Source: Desulfovibrio sp. 86 (GTDB lineage: Bacteria > Desulfobacterota > Desulfovibrionia > Desulfovibrionales > Desulfovibrionaceae). Taken from it: 64,000 nt of DNA. Made by a program: the position numbers and the translations under genes. Numbering within the stretch: the first letter of the stretch is position 1; each line of letters opens with the position of its first letter. Below the pieces are notes generated by a model. The model had not been told where the DNA came from, ran no database searches, and saw nothing but the letters and a program-made list of their open reading frames with translations. Below, one piece after another: positions 35,805-44,939 of the stretch. The DNA lies in NCBI RefSeq assembly GCF_902702915.1, contig NZ_LR738849.1:496001-560000 (forward strand), written 5' to 3'.

Positions 35805-37091
35805 ATGAACCGCACCCAGCAACTCTTTACGGCGGGTGGGCATGCCCAACTTGCCGCCTTTCAGCCAGAGCGGGAAAGTTTGCCGCTGGAAGAAGCCCTT
35901 GAGCTGCTTTTGCGGCACGCGCCCACAGTAACCGCGTCGGAAGAAGTACCCCTTTTTGATGCCGATGGCCGCATATGTTTTGCCCATGTGCGCGCCACGT
36001 TACCCCAGCCTCCTTACGACCGGGTTCAGGTGGATGGCTATGCCCTGCGCAGTGCCGACATTGCCGGCGCCTCGCCAGAACGCCCCGTTATCCTGCTGGT
36101 TACCCAGCATCTTTATGCCGGGGACGCGCCGGGGCTCCCCCTTGAACCCGGTCAGGCGGCACGGGTCACCACCGGGGCCGTGCTGCCGCAGGGTGCAGAC
36201 TGCGTTGTATGGCAGGAGGACACCCTGGCCGACAGCCAGACCGTGGTTATTTCACGCAGCCTGGCCGCCCTGCGCAACTGCCGCATGCGCGGGCAGGACA
36301 TGGAAGGCGGCAGCCTGCTTGCCGCGAGCGGCGATGTGCTGCACAGCGGTACGCTCAGCCTGCTGGCGGGTCAGGGGCATGCCCATGTGCGCGTTTTTTG
36401 CCGTCCCAGGGTCAGCCTGCTGGCAACGGGCAGCGAACTTGTTCTGCCCGGCGCGCCGCTGCCGCAGGGCGGCATTTACAACATCAGCAGCACCCTGCTG
36501 GGTCTGCGCCTGCGCAAAATGGGCGCGCGCATCGTGCGCATGGCGACAAGGGGCGACAACCGGATGGAATTGCAGGCATACCTGGCAGAAATGCTGGCCG
36601 GGAGCGATCTTGTTATCACCACCGGCGGTGCTTCGGTGGGGCCAAGAGATCTTGTGCCCGCCATAGCCGCAGAGCTTGCGGCGCAACAGGGCGGCAGCCT
36701 GCTGTTTCAGGGTTTGCGCCTCAAGCCTGGCTCCATGACGCTAGGCGCAGCCCTGCCGCAAACACTGCTGCTGGGGCTTTCGGGCAATCCTGTGGCGGCA
36801 GCCGCCACCTTTGGCTTGCTGGCTGTTCCGGTGCTGAAAAAAATCAGCGGCGCGACACGCTTTGCTCCGGTGCGGCAAAAGGCCGTGGCCCGCAACGACT
36901 TTGGCTCGTTCCGCAAAGACGAACGGCGCATCGTGCTGGCGCGCCTTGAGGGCAAGGACGTGTATTTTGCCAGAGACGCCCGGCGCATGGGGCAACCGGC
37001 CCTGTGCGACGACTGCAACTGCTTTGTGGATATTCCCGCCGGCAGCAACCCGGTGCGCAAAGGCATGGAGGTAGACATCATTTTGCCCTGA
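35805..37091 (+). CDS. moeA: Molybdopterin molybdotransferase MoeA
   Basis: A 428-residue MoeA-family protein that inserts molybdate or tungstate into molybdopterin-AMP. Signatures: PPYDRVQVDGYALR near the N-terminus, GAVLPQGADCVV, LLATGSEL, ITTGGASVGPRD (catalytic loop) and LSGNPVAAA. It begins one base after the fdhD stop (TGAGATG) and is probably cotranscribed. It may be a second moeA dedicated to formate dehydrogenase metal supply (Mo or W); the window cannot show whether another copy exists. Confidence 0.92.
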   Translation: MNRTQQLFTAGGHAQLAAFQPERESLPLEEALELLLRHAPTVTASEEVPLFDADGRICFAHVRATLPQPPYDRVQVDGYALRSADIAGASPERPVILLVTQHLYAGDAPGLPLEPGQAARVTTGAVLPQGADCVVWQEDTLADSQTVVISRSLAALRNCRMRGQDMEGGSLLAASGDVLHSGTLSLLAGQGHAHVRVFCRPRVSLLATGSELVLPGAPLPQGGIYNISSTLLGLRLRKMGARIVRMATRGDNRMELQAYLAEMLAGSDLVITTGGASVGPRDLVPAIAAELAAQQGGSLLFQGLRLKPGSMTLGAALPQTLLLGLSGNPVAAAATFGLLAVPVLKKISGATRFAPVRQKAVARNDFGSFRKDERRIVLARLEGKDVYFARDARRMGQPALCDDCNCFVDIPAGSNPVRKGMEVDIILP

Positions 37092-37103
37092 TCCTCATAG
37101 GTA

Positions 37104-37126
37104 CTGTCTGTAGACAGAGATATAAT
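37104..37126 (+). promoter_or_regulatory. Putative promoter/operator of the FhlA-like gene
   Basis: TATAAT at 37121-37126 is a perfect -10, but the -35 is poor. The palindrome CTGTCTGTAGACAG (37104-37117) fills the spacer and could be an operator. Confidence 0.45.
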
Positions 37127-37154
37127 CATACCCTATGCTACATGGAGGAATGTT

Positions 37155-39371
37155 GTGGTTATCCCTTCCCCCGTCCCCCCCGGATACACACCTCCAGCAG
37201 GGTTCTTTACAGCCACCACCACTGAAATGGTAAAAAACACAGCCATTGTCTGGCAGGAAGCCCTGCTCGCCGCCAGCCGCACACTGCCCCTGCAAAAAGA
37301 CATTCCCAGCCTTTTGCGCATGCTGAAACACTGCTGTGATTCGCTCATGGCCTTTCAGCGCATCCACATCGTCGTTGCAGCACCCATGCAGGAAAGAGCG
37401 CGGCTCTTTATGCTTGATGAAAGCGCTGGCCGCTCTGCCCTTTCAGAAGAAGACCTGATTCCCCAAAAGGGCCAGCGAGAATTCTGGAGCCAGACCGATG
37501 TGGTCTGCCTTGATGCGGAGCAGTTGCAGCGCGATTTTCCCGCCATTGCAAATCTTGACCAGTACCGTAATGCCAGCGGCTGTCTTTTTGTGCCCGTTTC
37601 CACACTGGGCGGCAGCCATTGCGTCATGGATTTTCTCAAAACGGACGGCAGCGTTTTCAGCCCTGATTCGCTTGTTTTTTTCCGGGTGCTGGCCGGGGTG
37701 GTCACGGCTTCTGTAACGTCCATTATCAACATGGAAAGCGTGCGTCTGGAAACAGAAAACTTGCGCCGCGAGCGGGACCACTTCAGCATTCTTGTGGACG
37801 TGACCAACACAGCCATCGGCACACTTGAAATGAATGACATGGTGGAAGTGGTCGCCAGCGAGATACGGCGATTTTTTGGCATACGCGACTTTGCCCTGCT
37901 GCTGCGCGAAGCCGACGACATGTTTTCCTTCCACTGCGCACGGCCGCCGTTGTCGAAGACTGCCCCCACAGCGCCCGCAGGAACGTTTCCGCTGCCGGGA
38001 AGCCTGTTCAACCGCTGTAACGACATCAACGAACCCCTGTTGGTGCGGCAGGGCGACATCGCAAAACTTTCACGCAAAGACCCGGCCTCGGACTTCATTC
38101 TTGGCAACGGCAACCAGGCGGCGGGACTTTTTCCCCTGTATTTTGGCCAGTACTGCCTAGGGGCCATGCTGTTGGCGCACAGCCACCCCGATGTTTTTAC
38201 CCACGAATCGGTCAGCCTGCTGGGCCAGATAGCCTCGCGCGTGGCCATTGCCGTGCGCAACGCCCTCGACTATGCCACGGTTACTGTTCAAAAAAACTAT
38301 CTTGTCCAAGAAAACCTGTATCTTTCAGAGCAGATACTGCACCAGTCGGATCCTGGCGTCATCATTGGGCAAAGCCCTGCCATCATGCGCGTGTTGCAAC
38401 AGGTGGATATGGTGGCCGCCAGCGACAGCACCGTGCTGCTGCTGGGTGAAACCGGTACGGGCAAGGAACTTTTCGCCCAGGCTGTTCACAATCGCAGCCC
38501 GCGCAAATCCAAACGCATGGTCAAGATGAACTGCGCTGCGGTTCCTGCCGGTCTTTTAGAAAGTGAGCTTTTTGGGCACGAAAAAGGCGCTTTTACTGGT
38601 GCGGCCACGCAACGCAAGGGACGCTTTGAACTGGCCCACGGCAGCACTCTGATGCTGGATGAAGTGGGGGATATTCCGCTGGAATTGCAGCCCAAATTGC
38701 TGCGAGTGCTGCAATCGCGCGAAATTGAGCGCCTTGGCGGCCATAAGGTCATACCCGTGGATGTGCGCCTGGTGGCGGCCACCAACAGAAACCTTCAGGA
38801 GATGGTGCTCGACGGCACCTTCAGGGACGACCTGTTCTATCGCCTTAATGTTTTTCCCATCGCCATTCCGCCGCTGCGCGAGCGTCGCGAGGACATTCCC
38901 CTGCTGGCCAAGCACTTTACCCAGCAGATGGCGCGTCAAATGAAAAAGAATATCACAAATATTCCCTCAGCCGCTCTGCGCTGGCTTTGCGACCAGCCGT
39001 GGCCCGGCAACGTGCGCGAACTGGCCAATGTTATCGAGCGCGCCGTGATTCTTTCCAGTGGCCCCAACCTGAATATCTGCCCGCTGGAAGTTCCCGCCCC
39101 TGTTGCAGCGCATTTTCAGCGCAGACACGAGGCTTCTGCTCAGGTTGCGTCCGCGCATCCCATCCACCCTGCCCATACGGATACCCACCACCAACCTGGC
39201 GAGACCAGCAGCGAACGCGACCGTATTGTGGCCGCCATTCTGGCCTGCAACGGCGTCATGGCTGGTTCGCGAGGGGTAGCGGCCATGCTTGGCCTCAAAC
39301 GCACAACCCTGCTCTCGCGCATGCAACGCATGGGCATTGATATCAAGGATGTGCTGGAAACACGCGGGTAA
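37155..39371 (+). CDS. fhlA: FhlA-like sigma-54 activator of the formate regulon
   Basis: A 738-residue enhancer-binding protein. Two GAF-like sensor domains fill roughly residues 30-200 and 210-390; in FhlA these sense formate. The AAA+ domain follows with Walker A GETGTGKE (431-438), the GAFTGA loop (478-483) and Walker B LMLDEVGD, then a Fis-type helix-turn-helix (GVAAMLGLKRTTLLSRMQRMG). A GTG start at 37155 is used with GGAGG 6 nt upstream. Placed after fdhF-fdhD-moeA, it most likely activates the sigma-54 promoters before focA, hyfA and hydN, where common palindromes are found. An IS3 remnant begins about 50 nt after its stop. Confidence 0.9.
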   Translation: MVIPSPVPPGYTPPAGFFTATTTEMVKNTAIVWQEALLAASRTLPLQKDIPSLLRMLKHCCDSLMAFQRIHIVVAAPMQERARLFMLDESAGRSALSEEDLIPQKGQREFWSQTDVVCLDAEQLQRDFPAIANLDQYRNASGCLFVPVSTLGGSHCVMDFLKTDGSVFSPDSLVFFRVLAGVVTASVTSIINMESVRLETENLRRERDHFSILVDVTNTAIGTLEMNDMVEVVASEIRRFFGIRDFALLLREADDMFSFHCARPPLSKTAPTAPAGTFPLPGSLFNRCNDINEPLLVRQGDIAKLSRKDPASDFILGNGNQAAGLFPLYFGQYCLGAMLLAHSHPDVFTHESVSLLGQIASRVAIAVRNALDYATVTVQKNYLVQENLYLSEQILHQSDPGVIIGQSPAIMRVLQQVDMVAASDSTVLLLGETGTGKELFAQAVHNRSPRKSKRMVKMNCAAVPAGLLESELFGHEKGAFTGAATQRKGRFELAHGSTLMLDEVGDIPLELQPKLLRVLQSREIERLGGHKVIPVDVRLVAATNRNLQEMVLDGTFRDDLFYRLNVFPIAIPPLRERREDIPLLAKHFTQQMARQMKKNITNIPSAALRWLCDQPWPGNVRELANVIERAVILSSGPNLNICPLEVPAPVAAHFQRRHEASAQVASAHPIHPAHTDTHHQPGETSSERDRIVAAILACNGVMAGSRGVAAMLGLKRTTLLSRMQRMGIDIKDVLETRG

Positions 39372-39424
39372 ACGCAGCCCGTCTGACTCCGCATCGCCGC
39401 TTCCATATTTGAACTTCAGAAGGT

Positions 39425-39555
39425 GGCCGCCTGGCTGAACAGTGATTAAACTGAATCACTTGGCAAGCCCGCCGCGCAGAGTAGCCATGCCCAGTACGAA
39501 TGTAATGCACGGCTTCCCTGTTGGCTGCGGGCTTCAAAAGTTTTTGAGAGCACAT
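39425..39555 (-). pseudogene. IS3-family orfB, 5' fragment
   Basis: Begins LLKPAANREAVHYIRTGHGY and continues SARRACQVIQFNHC, the usual start of the DDE transposase. Homology then stops. The catalytic DDE domain is absent. Confidence 0.7.
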
Positions 39556-39799
39556 CCTTCAGGACGACAATATCAAGAGCCTGCTCGCCTACGAGTCTTT
39601 TCAGCCGGGCGTTCTCATCCGCCAACTGGCACAGCCGCTTTACATCAGAAATGTTCATCCCACCGAACTTGCTGCGCCATTTGTAAATGGTCGCATCCGA
39701 AATGCCATTCTGACGGCACAGATCGACAACGCGCACTCCAGCCTCGCCTTGCCGCAAGAACGCGATAATTTGTTCTTCGGTGAATCTGCTACGTTTCAT
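39446..39799 (-). CDS. IS3-family transposase OrfA
   Basis: A 117-residue OrfA-type protein. A helix-turn-helix (RFTEEQIIAFLRQGEAGVRV; DLCRQNGISDATIYKWRSKFGG) is followed by a leucine-zipper-like stretch (VKRLCQLADENARLKRLVGE). The last ~30 residues have no OrfA character and overlap the start of orfB in the other frame, as expected where the two are joined by programmed frameshifting. GGAG lies upstream of the ATG. It cannot transpose alone because orfB is truncated. Confidence 0.82.
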   Translation of the reverse strand: MKRSRFTEEQIIAFLRQGEAGVRVVDLCRQNGISDATIYKWRSKFGGMNISDVKRLCQLADENARLKRLVGEQALDIVVLKDVLSKTFEARSQQGSRALHSYWAWLLCAAGLPSDSV

Positions 39800-39861
39800 T
39801 CTTGTGCTCCAATGTCAGGAACACTAACTTTTCAATGGCATACTTTTAGGGGGGAAGGTCA

Positions 39862-40155
39862 GAGCCATGTGCCCTAAAGGGATGACTATCGTCGAACTGG
39901 TCAACAGCCCCTATCGCATCACCGAACCCATGCGTCGAAAGCCTGATGGACAGTGGGAACGCATAACCTACAAGCAAGCCGCCGATATGGTAACCGAACG
40001 CATGCGGGCTGTGCTTGAACGCCATGGGGAAAAAGCTGGCGACCACGTTGCCCTGACCATGCCGCTTTGGGACTGTCGCGAAAGCAAAATAGCGGCGCTT
40101 ATGGCCCTACGCACCGTGGGCAGCGTTCATGCCATGCCCCCGGGGGAATCCTGCG
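39862..40155 (+). pseudogene. Internal fragment of a molybdopterin oxidoreductase
   Basis: Starts right at the IS end with CPKGMTIVELVNSPYRITEP, the fourth cluster-ligand Cys and following block of molybdopterin oxidoreductases, then RRKPDGQWERITYKQAADM. It runs for about 95 codons to GSVHAMPPGESC before similarity ends near the grdA terminator. The N-terminal cluster domain and more than 500 C-terminal residues are missing. Its original substrate cannot be told. Confidence 0.72.
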
Positions 40156-40178
40156 TTTCCAGCGCGTCAAAAATTGCT

Positions 40179-40209
40179 ATCGCGGCATGGATCCGCTCCA
40201 TGCCGCGAT
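40179..40209. terminator. Terminator hairpin at the 3' end of the grd operon
   Basis: ATCGCGGCATGGA and its exact complement around a 5-nt loop, 12 nt beyond the leftward grdA stop. T-runs lie on both sides (TTTTT), so it can act in either direction. Confidence 0.75.
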
Positions 40210-40221
40210 TTTTCCTACTGC

Positions 40222-40698
40222 CTACAATGCATATTTGCTGTTGGCGTCGCGCATTTTATGCACCGCTTCTGCCAGGGCGTCCACATTGAGCACCATTTCC
40301 ATCATGCTGATCTGTTCTTCCCACTTGGCGGGGTCGGCCTCCGCCTTCATCTCGGGTTCAAGAACGTGATACACACAGAGTCCCAACGGGACTCCAGCCA
40401 GGGATCCAGCGTAGGTGGGGTCGCCCAGAGTGACGGTTTCGGCATAGATTTCCGCACCTTCAGGGTCGGATGAGCCGAGAATCACCACTATGTTCTCCGC
40501 ACCACACTTTTCAGCCGCGTCCTTTACGCGTTGCTGATTTTCCAGATCCATGGCTCCGGCGGCAGTTCAAACAAAGCACTCGGTTGCCGAAAACAGGATT
40601 TCGGCTCCCGAGTTGGCGAAAACATCCGCCATTGCTGGCCCGGGGACACCGTCCCGTTCGCCCAGCAGTAAAAGTTTTTTCCCAGTAAGTTTGCTCAT
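40222..40698 (-). CDS. grdA: Glycine reductase complex selenoprotein A (GrdA, canonical copy)
   Basis: A 158-residue selenoprotein that carries the carboxymethyl group as a selenoether from component B to component C and is re-reduced by thioredoxin. The UGA at 40567-40569 is codon 44, in the redox motif C41-F-V-Sec44 followed by TAAGAMDLENQ, exactly as in known GrdA. Without Sec it would split into two ORFs. The ATG at 40698 is chosen for GGAG spacing (8 nt); 40701 is also possible. Last gene of the leftward operon, separated from trxA by a hairpin. A terminator follows. Confidence 0.95.
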
Positions 40699-40765
40699 CA
40701 TGTACTCCAAGATAGTTAAGCGGGTTCTCATGTGAAGGCTATGGAACCTGCTCTCGCAGGCCCGC

Positions 40766-40793
40766 AGCCAGCCCGGCACATGCGGGGCTGGCT
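40766..40793 (-). promoter_or_regulatory. Hairpin between trxA and grdA
   Basis: AGCCAGCCC and GGGCTGGCT arms with a 10-nt loop in the only non-trivial gap at this end of the operon. It lacks a T-run. It could protect mRNA or adjust the amount of GrdA relative to upstream genes. Confidence 0.5.
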
Positions 40794-40800
40794 GAGCGCA

Positions 40801-41118
40801 TCACAACAATTTTTCCGTTTCGCTCTTGATGGCCTCAATTGACACATTGTCGCCCGAGAGGCGCGCCACAACCTCTTCCCCTTTATAAAAGAGGATGGTA
40901 GGCACGGCCATGACCCGTAAACTGATGACCAGACGACGATTTTCCGCAACATTGAGTTTGCAGAACTTGATCCGCCCTTCGTAGGCAGCTGCGAGCTTTT
41001 CTACTTCGGGCATGAGGGCCAGACATGGCCCGCACTGGGGCCCCCAGAGATCCACCACACAAGGTGTGCTGCTCTGCAGCACTTCCGCCTCAAACGTTTC
41101 CTTATCCACAACAATCAT
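40801..41118 (-). CDS. trxA: Thioredoxin of the Grd system
   Basis: A 105-residue thioredoxin that should reduce the oxidised selenenyl-sulfide of GrdA. The active site is C29-G-P-C32, preceded by Gln28 instead of the usual Trp (LWGPQCGPC). Such deviations are common in Grd-linked thioredoxins and may tune its partner choice. The ATG at 41118 follows AAGGGATG; the longer frame upstream lies in grdD. TrxB is encoded three genes upstream. Confidence 0.9.
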   Translation of the reverse strand: MIVVDKETFEAEVLQSSTPCVVDLWGPQCGPCLALMPEVEKLAAAYEGRIKFCKLNVAENRRLVISLRVMAVPTILFYKGEEVVARLSGDNVSIEAIKSETEKLL

Positions 41119-41161
41119 GATGCATCCCTTACTATTTTCTGCTGATGCCACATGCAGGTTT

Positions 41162-42328
41162 TTATAGATACCCGGACTCGGCCAAGATACTGTGCGCTTC
41201 GTCCGTACTGACGCCCGCCAGCTTGATGACGGGGCCGGTGCAGCCCATGGCGGCTTCCGCGTAGATGCCCCGCTTCCACAGGGCGCGTACCGCCACCTCC
41301 AAATCAAGCACATCTATGCCGTGTATTTCCGCGTCGGTTGGCACCACGGTCGGCGCGCGCACCTCTTCCGCATGAGCTGGTTTTGCCGCTGTAAGGATTG
41401 CCAGCTCCTCATCCAGTCCGGCCTTTTTGGCCAGACGCAGCTCGTTTGCCACCACCTCCGGCAGCCTGGCCCTCACACAAGCGGCTGTGTAGAGCAAAGC
41501 GTTGGATATGACCGAAGCGCCCGAAGCCCGGGAAACAATACACACCACTCTCTTCCAGCCAATTCCCACAGAGGGGCCGTACCCCCATCCGCTGGCTTCG
41601 TAAGAGCCGCCGGAAGTGAACGCTCCGAAGACCTTGATGAGCGCGTTGCCCGTCAGGGTGTCGGTGACGCACACGTCCACAACTCCGCGCAACAGGTCGT
41701 TGCCGCGCAGCAGCGAGCCGCCGTCCTTCCGTGAACTTGCCCCCAATTGCAATGGATATCCTTTTTCAACGAGGTGACAGAGCGCCCGCAACACCTGCGG
41801 GGCGCCATCCAGATTGAGAACCCCCACCCGGGGGGAAGCCGTACCCATTGCCCTGGCTACAGCTCCCCCCAGCACCGCATTGAGCAGCATGGCTTCGGCC
41901 CGGTGGGCAGCGCTCATGCCCGTGCAGGAAGCAACGAACATGGGCTTGCCCAGCGCGGGCGTTTGCATGCGCCCCACGGTTGTCACGCCCATCGGAAAGG
42001 GATAATGCAGGGCCACAGCCCCTTGAATGACGCCGGAATCCAGCGCATGTTCCATACCGGAGGCTAGTTCTCTGTCTTCACGACCGGTCTCTATCCACTC
42101 CATACCATCGGGAATCTGATTTATGGGCCGAGGGCCCACCCCCACGACAGTGAGCGCCGCATCCGCCTTCATGGCGGCCCTGGCTGCGGCCAGAAACTCC
42201 TCATCGCCGTGTTCGCCACCTGCGGCCATCAGGCCGACACGACACCCTTCGCGGCCAGCGCGGGCTCTTGCCACCAGGTTTTCAAGAGATTTGCCAATGA
42301 CGGCGCGTCTGTTGTCTTGCGTACCCAT
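41162..42328 (-). CDS. grdD: Glycine reductase component C, alpha subunit (GrdD)
   Basis: A 388-residue protein of the GrdD/PlsX-like family. With GrdC it takes the selenoether from GrdA, releases a thioester-bound acetyl group and phosphorolyses it to acetyl phosphate. The thioester cysteine is C363 in AAMGCTGPV, close to the position known in Clostridium (Cys359). Gly-rich segments (GVGPRPINQIPDG, SGGSYEASGWGYG) may bind phosphate. It lies 8 nt after grdC and 43 nt before trxA. Confidence 0.92.
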   Translation of the reverse strand: MGTQDNRRAVIGKSLENLVARARAGREGCRVGLMAAGGEHGDEEFLAAARAAMKADAALTVVGVGPRPINQIPDGMEWIETGREDRELASGMEHALDSGVIQGAVALHYPFPMGVTTVGRMQTPALGKPMFVASCTGMSAAHRAEAMLLNAVLGGAVARAMGTASPRVGVLNLDGAPQVLRALCHLVEKGYPLQLGASSRKDGGSLLRGNDLLRGVVDVCVTDTLTGNALIKVFGAFTSGGSYEASGWGYGPSVGIGWKRVVCIVSRASGASVISNALLYTAACVRARLPEVVANELRLAKKAGLDEELAILTAAKPAHAEEVRAPTVVPTDAEIHGIDVLDLEVAVRALWKRGIYAEAAMGCTGPVIKLAGVSTDEAHSILAESGYL

Positions 42329-42336
42329 AGCGCCCT

Positions 42337-43872
42337 CTAGTTCTTTTGCAGGTTGGCCGCCACATCGGAGAGCGCGGCAAGCAATTCCTCCAGAACCTCT
42401 CTCTTGCTCGCCATTTCCGCCGGATGCGTTTTTTCGCTGGGCATTTCCACCATAAAGGACGCGCCGTCGGCAAGATTTGTCAGGCGGCCCAAAAACAGGC
42501 TGCCCTTGCCGATAATCATGACCCGCCGCAAGGTTCCCGCCTTGAGCGCTTCCAGGGCATGCCCAATATAGGGCACTCCGGAAGGGATATGCCCCTGCGT
42601 GGGGACAAAGCCCGGCATTCCGCGCTCCGTCGCGAATTTGGGAATATCCGCCCTCTCCAACTGCCCTTTCATCACCGCAAGCGCCGCAATCATCTTGTAG
42701 TTGGCCTCGGGTACGTTGCCTGCACCAGCAGGCAACGTAATTTCGGCGTTGTGCAGTTCCGGCGCGTACTTGTCGATATCCGTCAGTTTGAGCCCGGCAC
42801 GAGTCAGCGGCTCAAACGTCAGGGCCGAGGTTATGGCCTGCGGCGCCGCCCCTGCAGCCACAGAATGCTTGCCAAGGCAATCCAGACGGATGACCGGCGT
42901 CTGCCCATCATCGGGCGTAATCAGCAGGGCAAAGCTGCCGACGCAGTTTTCCAAGGCAGGCAATCCCTTTTTTACATGATCGCGTGAGTTCATGTAGAGT
43001 TTTGGCACAGACCCGCCACTCACCACCGCCACATTGGCGCGTGCGCCGCAAGCCACCATACTTGCGGCCACAATGGTTGACGCCACAGGCCCGGCGCAAA
43101 AACCGCGCACATCAAGCCCGCTGGCGTTGCCGCACTCAGCGATTTCGGCAATGGCCTTGGCCATGTTGCCGCCGCCGCGCTGCATGGCGTCGCCCACGGC
43201 TTCCTCTGAGCATTCAACTACAAAATCAATCTCTTCAGGTGACATCCCGGCATTTTTCATGAGATGCAGCAAAGCCAGGACGCCGCTGGCCTTGCAGGCG
43301 ATATTTTCCAGCATTATGGACGCTTCAAGATTTTCATCCGTGTCGTGGGCGCGGCGGCAACACCCGACCACACGGTCTTCGTAATACAAAGGCAGGGCGT
43401 GGTGTTTTTCAATTGTTTCAGCCAGCTCAGCCGCAGGATGCCCTTTTTCCAGGCGGGCCAACTGCTTTTCACCCAATACGGGGCTTTGGGCCATCCTCGT
43501 CGCCACATGCTGCGCAAAGCCTTCTTCCAGCCATATGAGATCAAAAACATCGCAGATGTCCATAAGCCCGATGAATTCATCCTCGGGCATGATTTCTCCG
43601 AATTTGCCGAACCGGGTCGGGGTCCCGGCATGTTCCGTCCAGGGAGCGGGAACATTTACCAGTTCCTCAATACTCATGGCTCCGATATATGTTTTGTTTG
43701 GCGCATATGCCTGAGCCTGTGCAAAGGTTTGAGCGTGCCGGGGCAGCGCGCGAAGAAACTCGGAATCCCCCTTTGCCATACGTTCCTGTGCCGGGGTGCC
43801 CCCATGGTGCAATGCCAGCTCGGGTGCGAAATTCAGGCAATACGCTGCTGCTTTGATACCAGCGGTATTCAT
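42337..43872 (-). CDS. grdC: Glycine reductase component C, beta subunit (GrdC)
   Basis: A 511-residue protein of the GrdC family, with a FabH/thiolase-like fold, which works with GrdD to form acetyl phosphate. Length and start (AAAYCLNFAPELALHHGGTPAQER) match the family. Cys-containing loops around CRRAHDTDE and GSVPKLYMNSRDHVKKG are family-typical. The ATG at 43872 is used, with AGGGAGAA upstream; the much longer open frame runs into trxB. Confidence 0.92.
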   Translation of the reverse strand: MNTAGIKAAAYCLNFAPELALHHGGTPAQERMAKGDSEFLRALPRHAQTFAQAQAYAPNKTYIGAMSIEELVNVPAPWTEHAGTPTRFGKFGEIMPEDEFIGLMDICDVFDLIWLEEGFAQHVATRMAQSPVLGEKQLARLEKGHPAAELAETIEKHHALPLYYEDRVVGCCRRAHDTDENLEASIMLENIACKASGVLALLHLMKNAGMSPEEIDFVVECSEEAVGDAMQRGGGNMAKAIAEIAECGNASGLDVRGFCAGPVASTIVAASMVACGARANVAVVSGGSVPKLYMNSRDHVKKGLPALENCVGSFALLITPDDGQTPVIRLDCLGKHSVAAGAAPQAITSALTFEPLTRAGLKLTDIDKYAPELHNAEITLPAGAGNVPEANYKMIAALAVMKGQLERADIPKFATERGMPGFVPTQGHIPSGVPYIGHALEALKAGTLRRVMIIGKGSLFLGRLTNLADGASFMVEMPSEKTHPAEMASKREVLEELLAALSDVAANLQKN

Positions 43873-43894
43873 GACTGTGTTCTCCCTGATGCGC

Positions 43895-44809
43895 TTAATG
43901 ATGCAGGTATGCATAGGCCGACATGGCCGCCCTGGCCCCATCGCCTGCCGCTGTGACCACCTGCCGCAACGAGGTGCTGCGCACGTCGCCAGCCGCGAAA
44001 ATGCCGGGGACGGATGTTTGCAGATTTTCATCCGTGGCCAGCCAGCCGCCATCAACCCTTTTCAACAAACCGTTCACAAAGCCGTCATTGGGCAGCATGC
44101 CTATGAATATGAACACGCCGTTCAGGGGTATCTCGCTCCGGGTATCTGTTTTAACGTTACGCACCACTATTTTATCAACCATGTCGGCGCCTTCAATGGA
44201 TTCCAGCACACTGTCCATAACTGGCACTATTCGCGGGTTGGCCAGGGCACGCTCCACAACCAGCTTGTCGGCGCGGAACTGGTCGCGGCGGTGCACCAGG
44301 TAAACCCTGGAAGCAAATCCTGTAAGATAACAGGCTTCCTCCACAGCGGTGTTGCCGCCGCCTATGACCGCCACGTCCATATCTTCAAAAAAGGCTGCAT
44401 CGCATACCGCACAGTACGAAACCCCCATACCCGTGTACTTTCCCTCTCCCGGGCAGCCCTGCTTGCGAAAACTGGCCCCGCTGGCCACAATGACGGCTCC
44501 GGCCTCAAGCTCCGTGCCATCCCTGAAAATGACAATCTTGCTCTTGCCGCGAACTTCAACCTTATGCACAAAGGCTGTTCTGAACTCGGCCTTGAAAAAC
44601 TCGGCATGAGCGCGAAAGGCGTCCGCCAAGCCAGATCCGGTACTTTCCAGAAGGCCGGGATAGTTTTCTATTCTGCTGGTGGTCAAAATCTGACCACCAG
44701 CACGTCCCTTTTCCAATACAAGCGTATCCATCCCGGCGCGCTTGGCGTAGATGGCAGCAGCGAGCCCGGCTGGCCCAGCGCCGATGATGATCAGTTCACG
44801 TTTTTCCAT
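43895..44809 (-). CDS. trxB: Thioredoxin reductase of the Grd system
   Basis: A 304-residue flavoprotein that transfers electrons from NAD(P)H to thioredoxin. It has an FAD-binding GAGPAGLAAAIYAKRAG (10-26), the redox pair C133-A-V-C136, a second nucleotide-binding GGGNTAVEEA and the C-terminal FAD contact GIFAAGDVRSTSLRQVVTAAGDG. HRRDQFRADK lies in the NAD(P)H region, where basic residues favour NADPH. It is located between the permease and grdC, as in Grd operons of amino-acid fermenters. Confidence 0.94.
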   Translation of the reverse strand: MEKRELIIIGAGPAGLAAAIYAKRAGMDTLVLEKGRAGGQILTTSRIENYPGLLESTGSGLADAFRAHAEFFKAEFRTAFVHKVEVRGKSKIVIFRDGTELEAGAVIVASGASFRKQGCPGEGKYTGMGVSYCAVCDAAFFEDMDVAVIGGGNTAVEEACYLTGFASRVYLVHRRDQFRADKLVVERALANPRIVPVMDSVLESIEGADMVDKIVVRNVKTDTRSEIPLNGVFIFIGMLPNDGFVNGLLKRVDGGWLATDENLQTSVPGIFAAGDVRSTSLRQVVTAAGDGARAAMSAYAYLHH

Positions 44810-44939
44810 GTCTCTTCCTGCTGTTCTCCGGCATCCCCCCCAGGGCGTGCCAGACAAGTACGTTCTCCATCCCTGCGTGTTCTCCGTGACGTTTCAGAGA
44901 TGCGCGCAGTCGCCCTCCTCTCCAAACATGCCTGCGCAA

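Larger units (their letters stand above)
39425..39861 (-). mobile_element. IS3-family element remnant
   Basis: The outer end is visible on the minus strand as TGACCTTCCCCCCTAAAAGT (39861-39842), typical of IS3-family termini. orfA follows intact, then the first ~35 codons of orfB in another frame. The rest of orfB and the other end are missing. The element abuts the oxidoreductase fragment on one side and the fhlA-like gene on the other, so a deletion is likely to have occurred here. Confidence 0.8.

Noticed and set aside
41190..41210. FhlA-like palindrome inside grdD (CTTCGTCCGTACTGACGC)
   Set aside because: It lies within a coding region, has poor symmetry and no sigma-54 promoter nearby, so it is probably chance.
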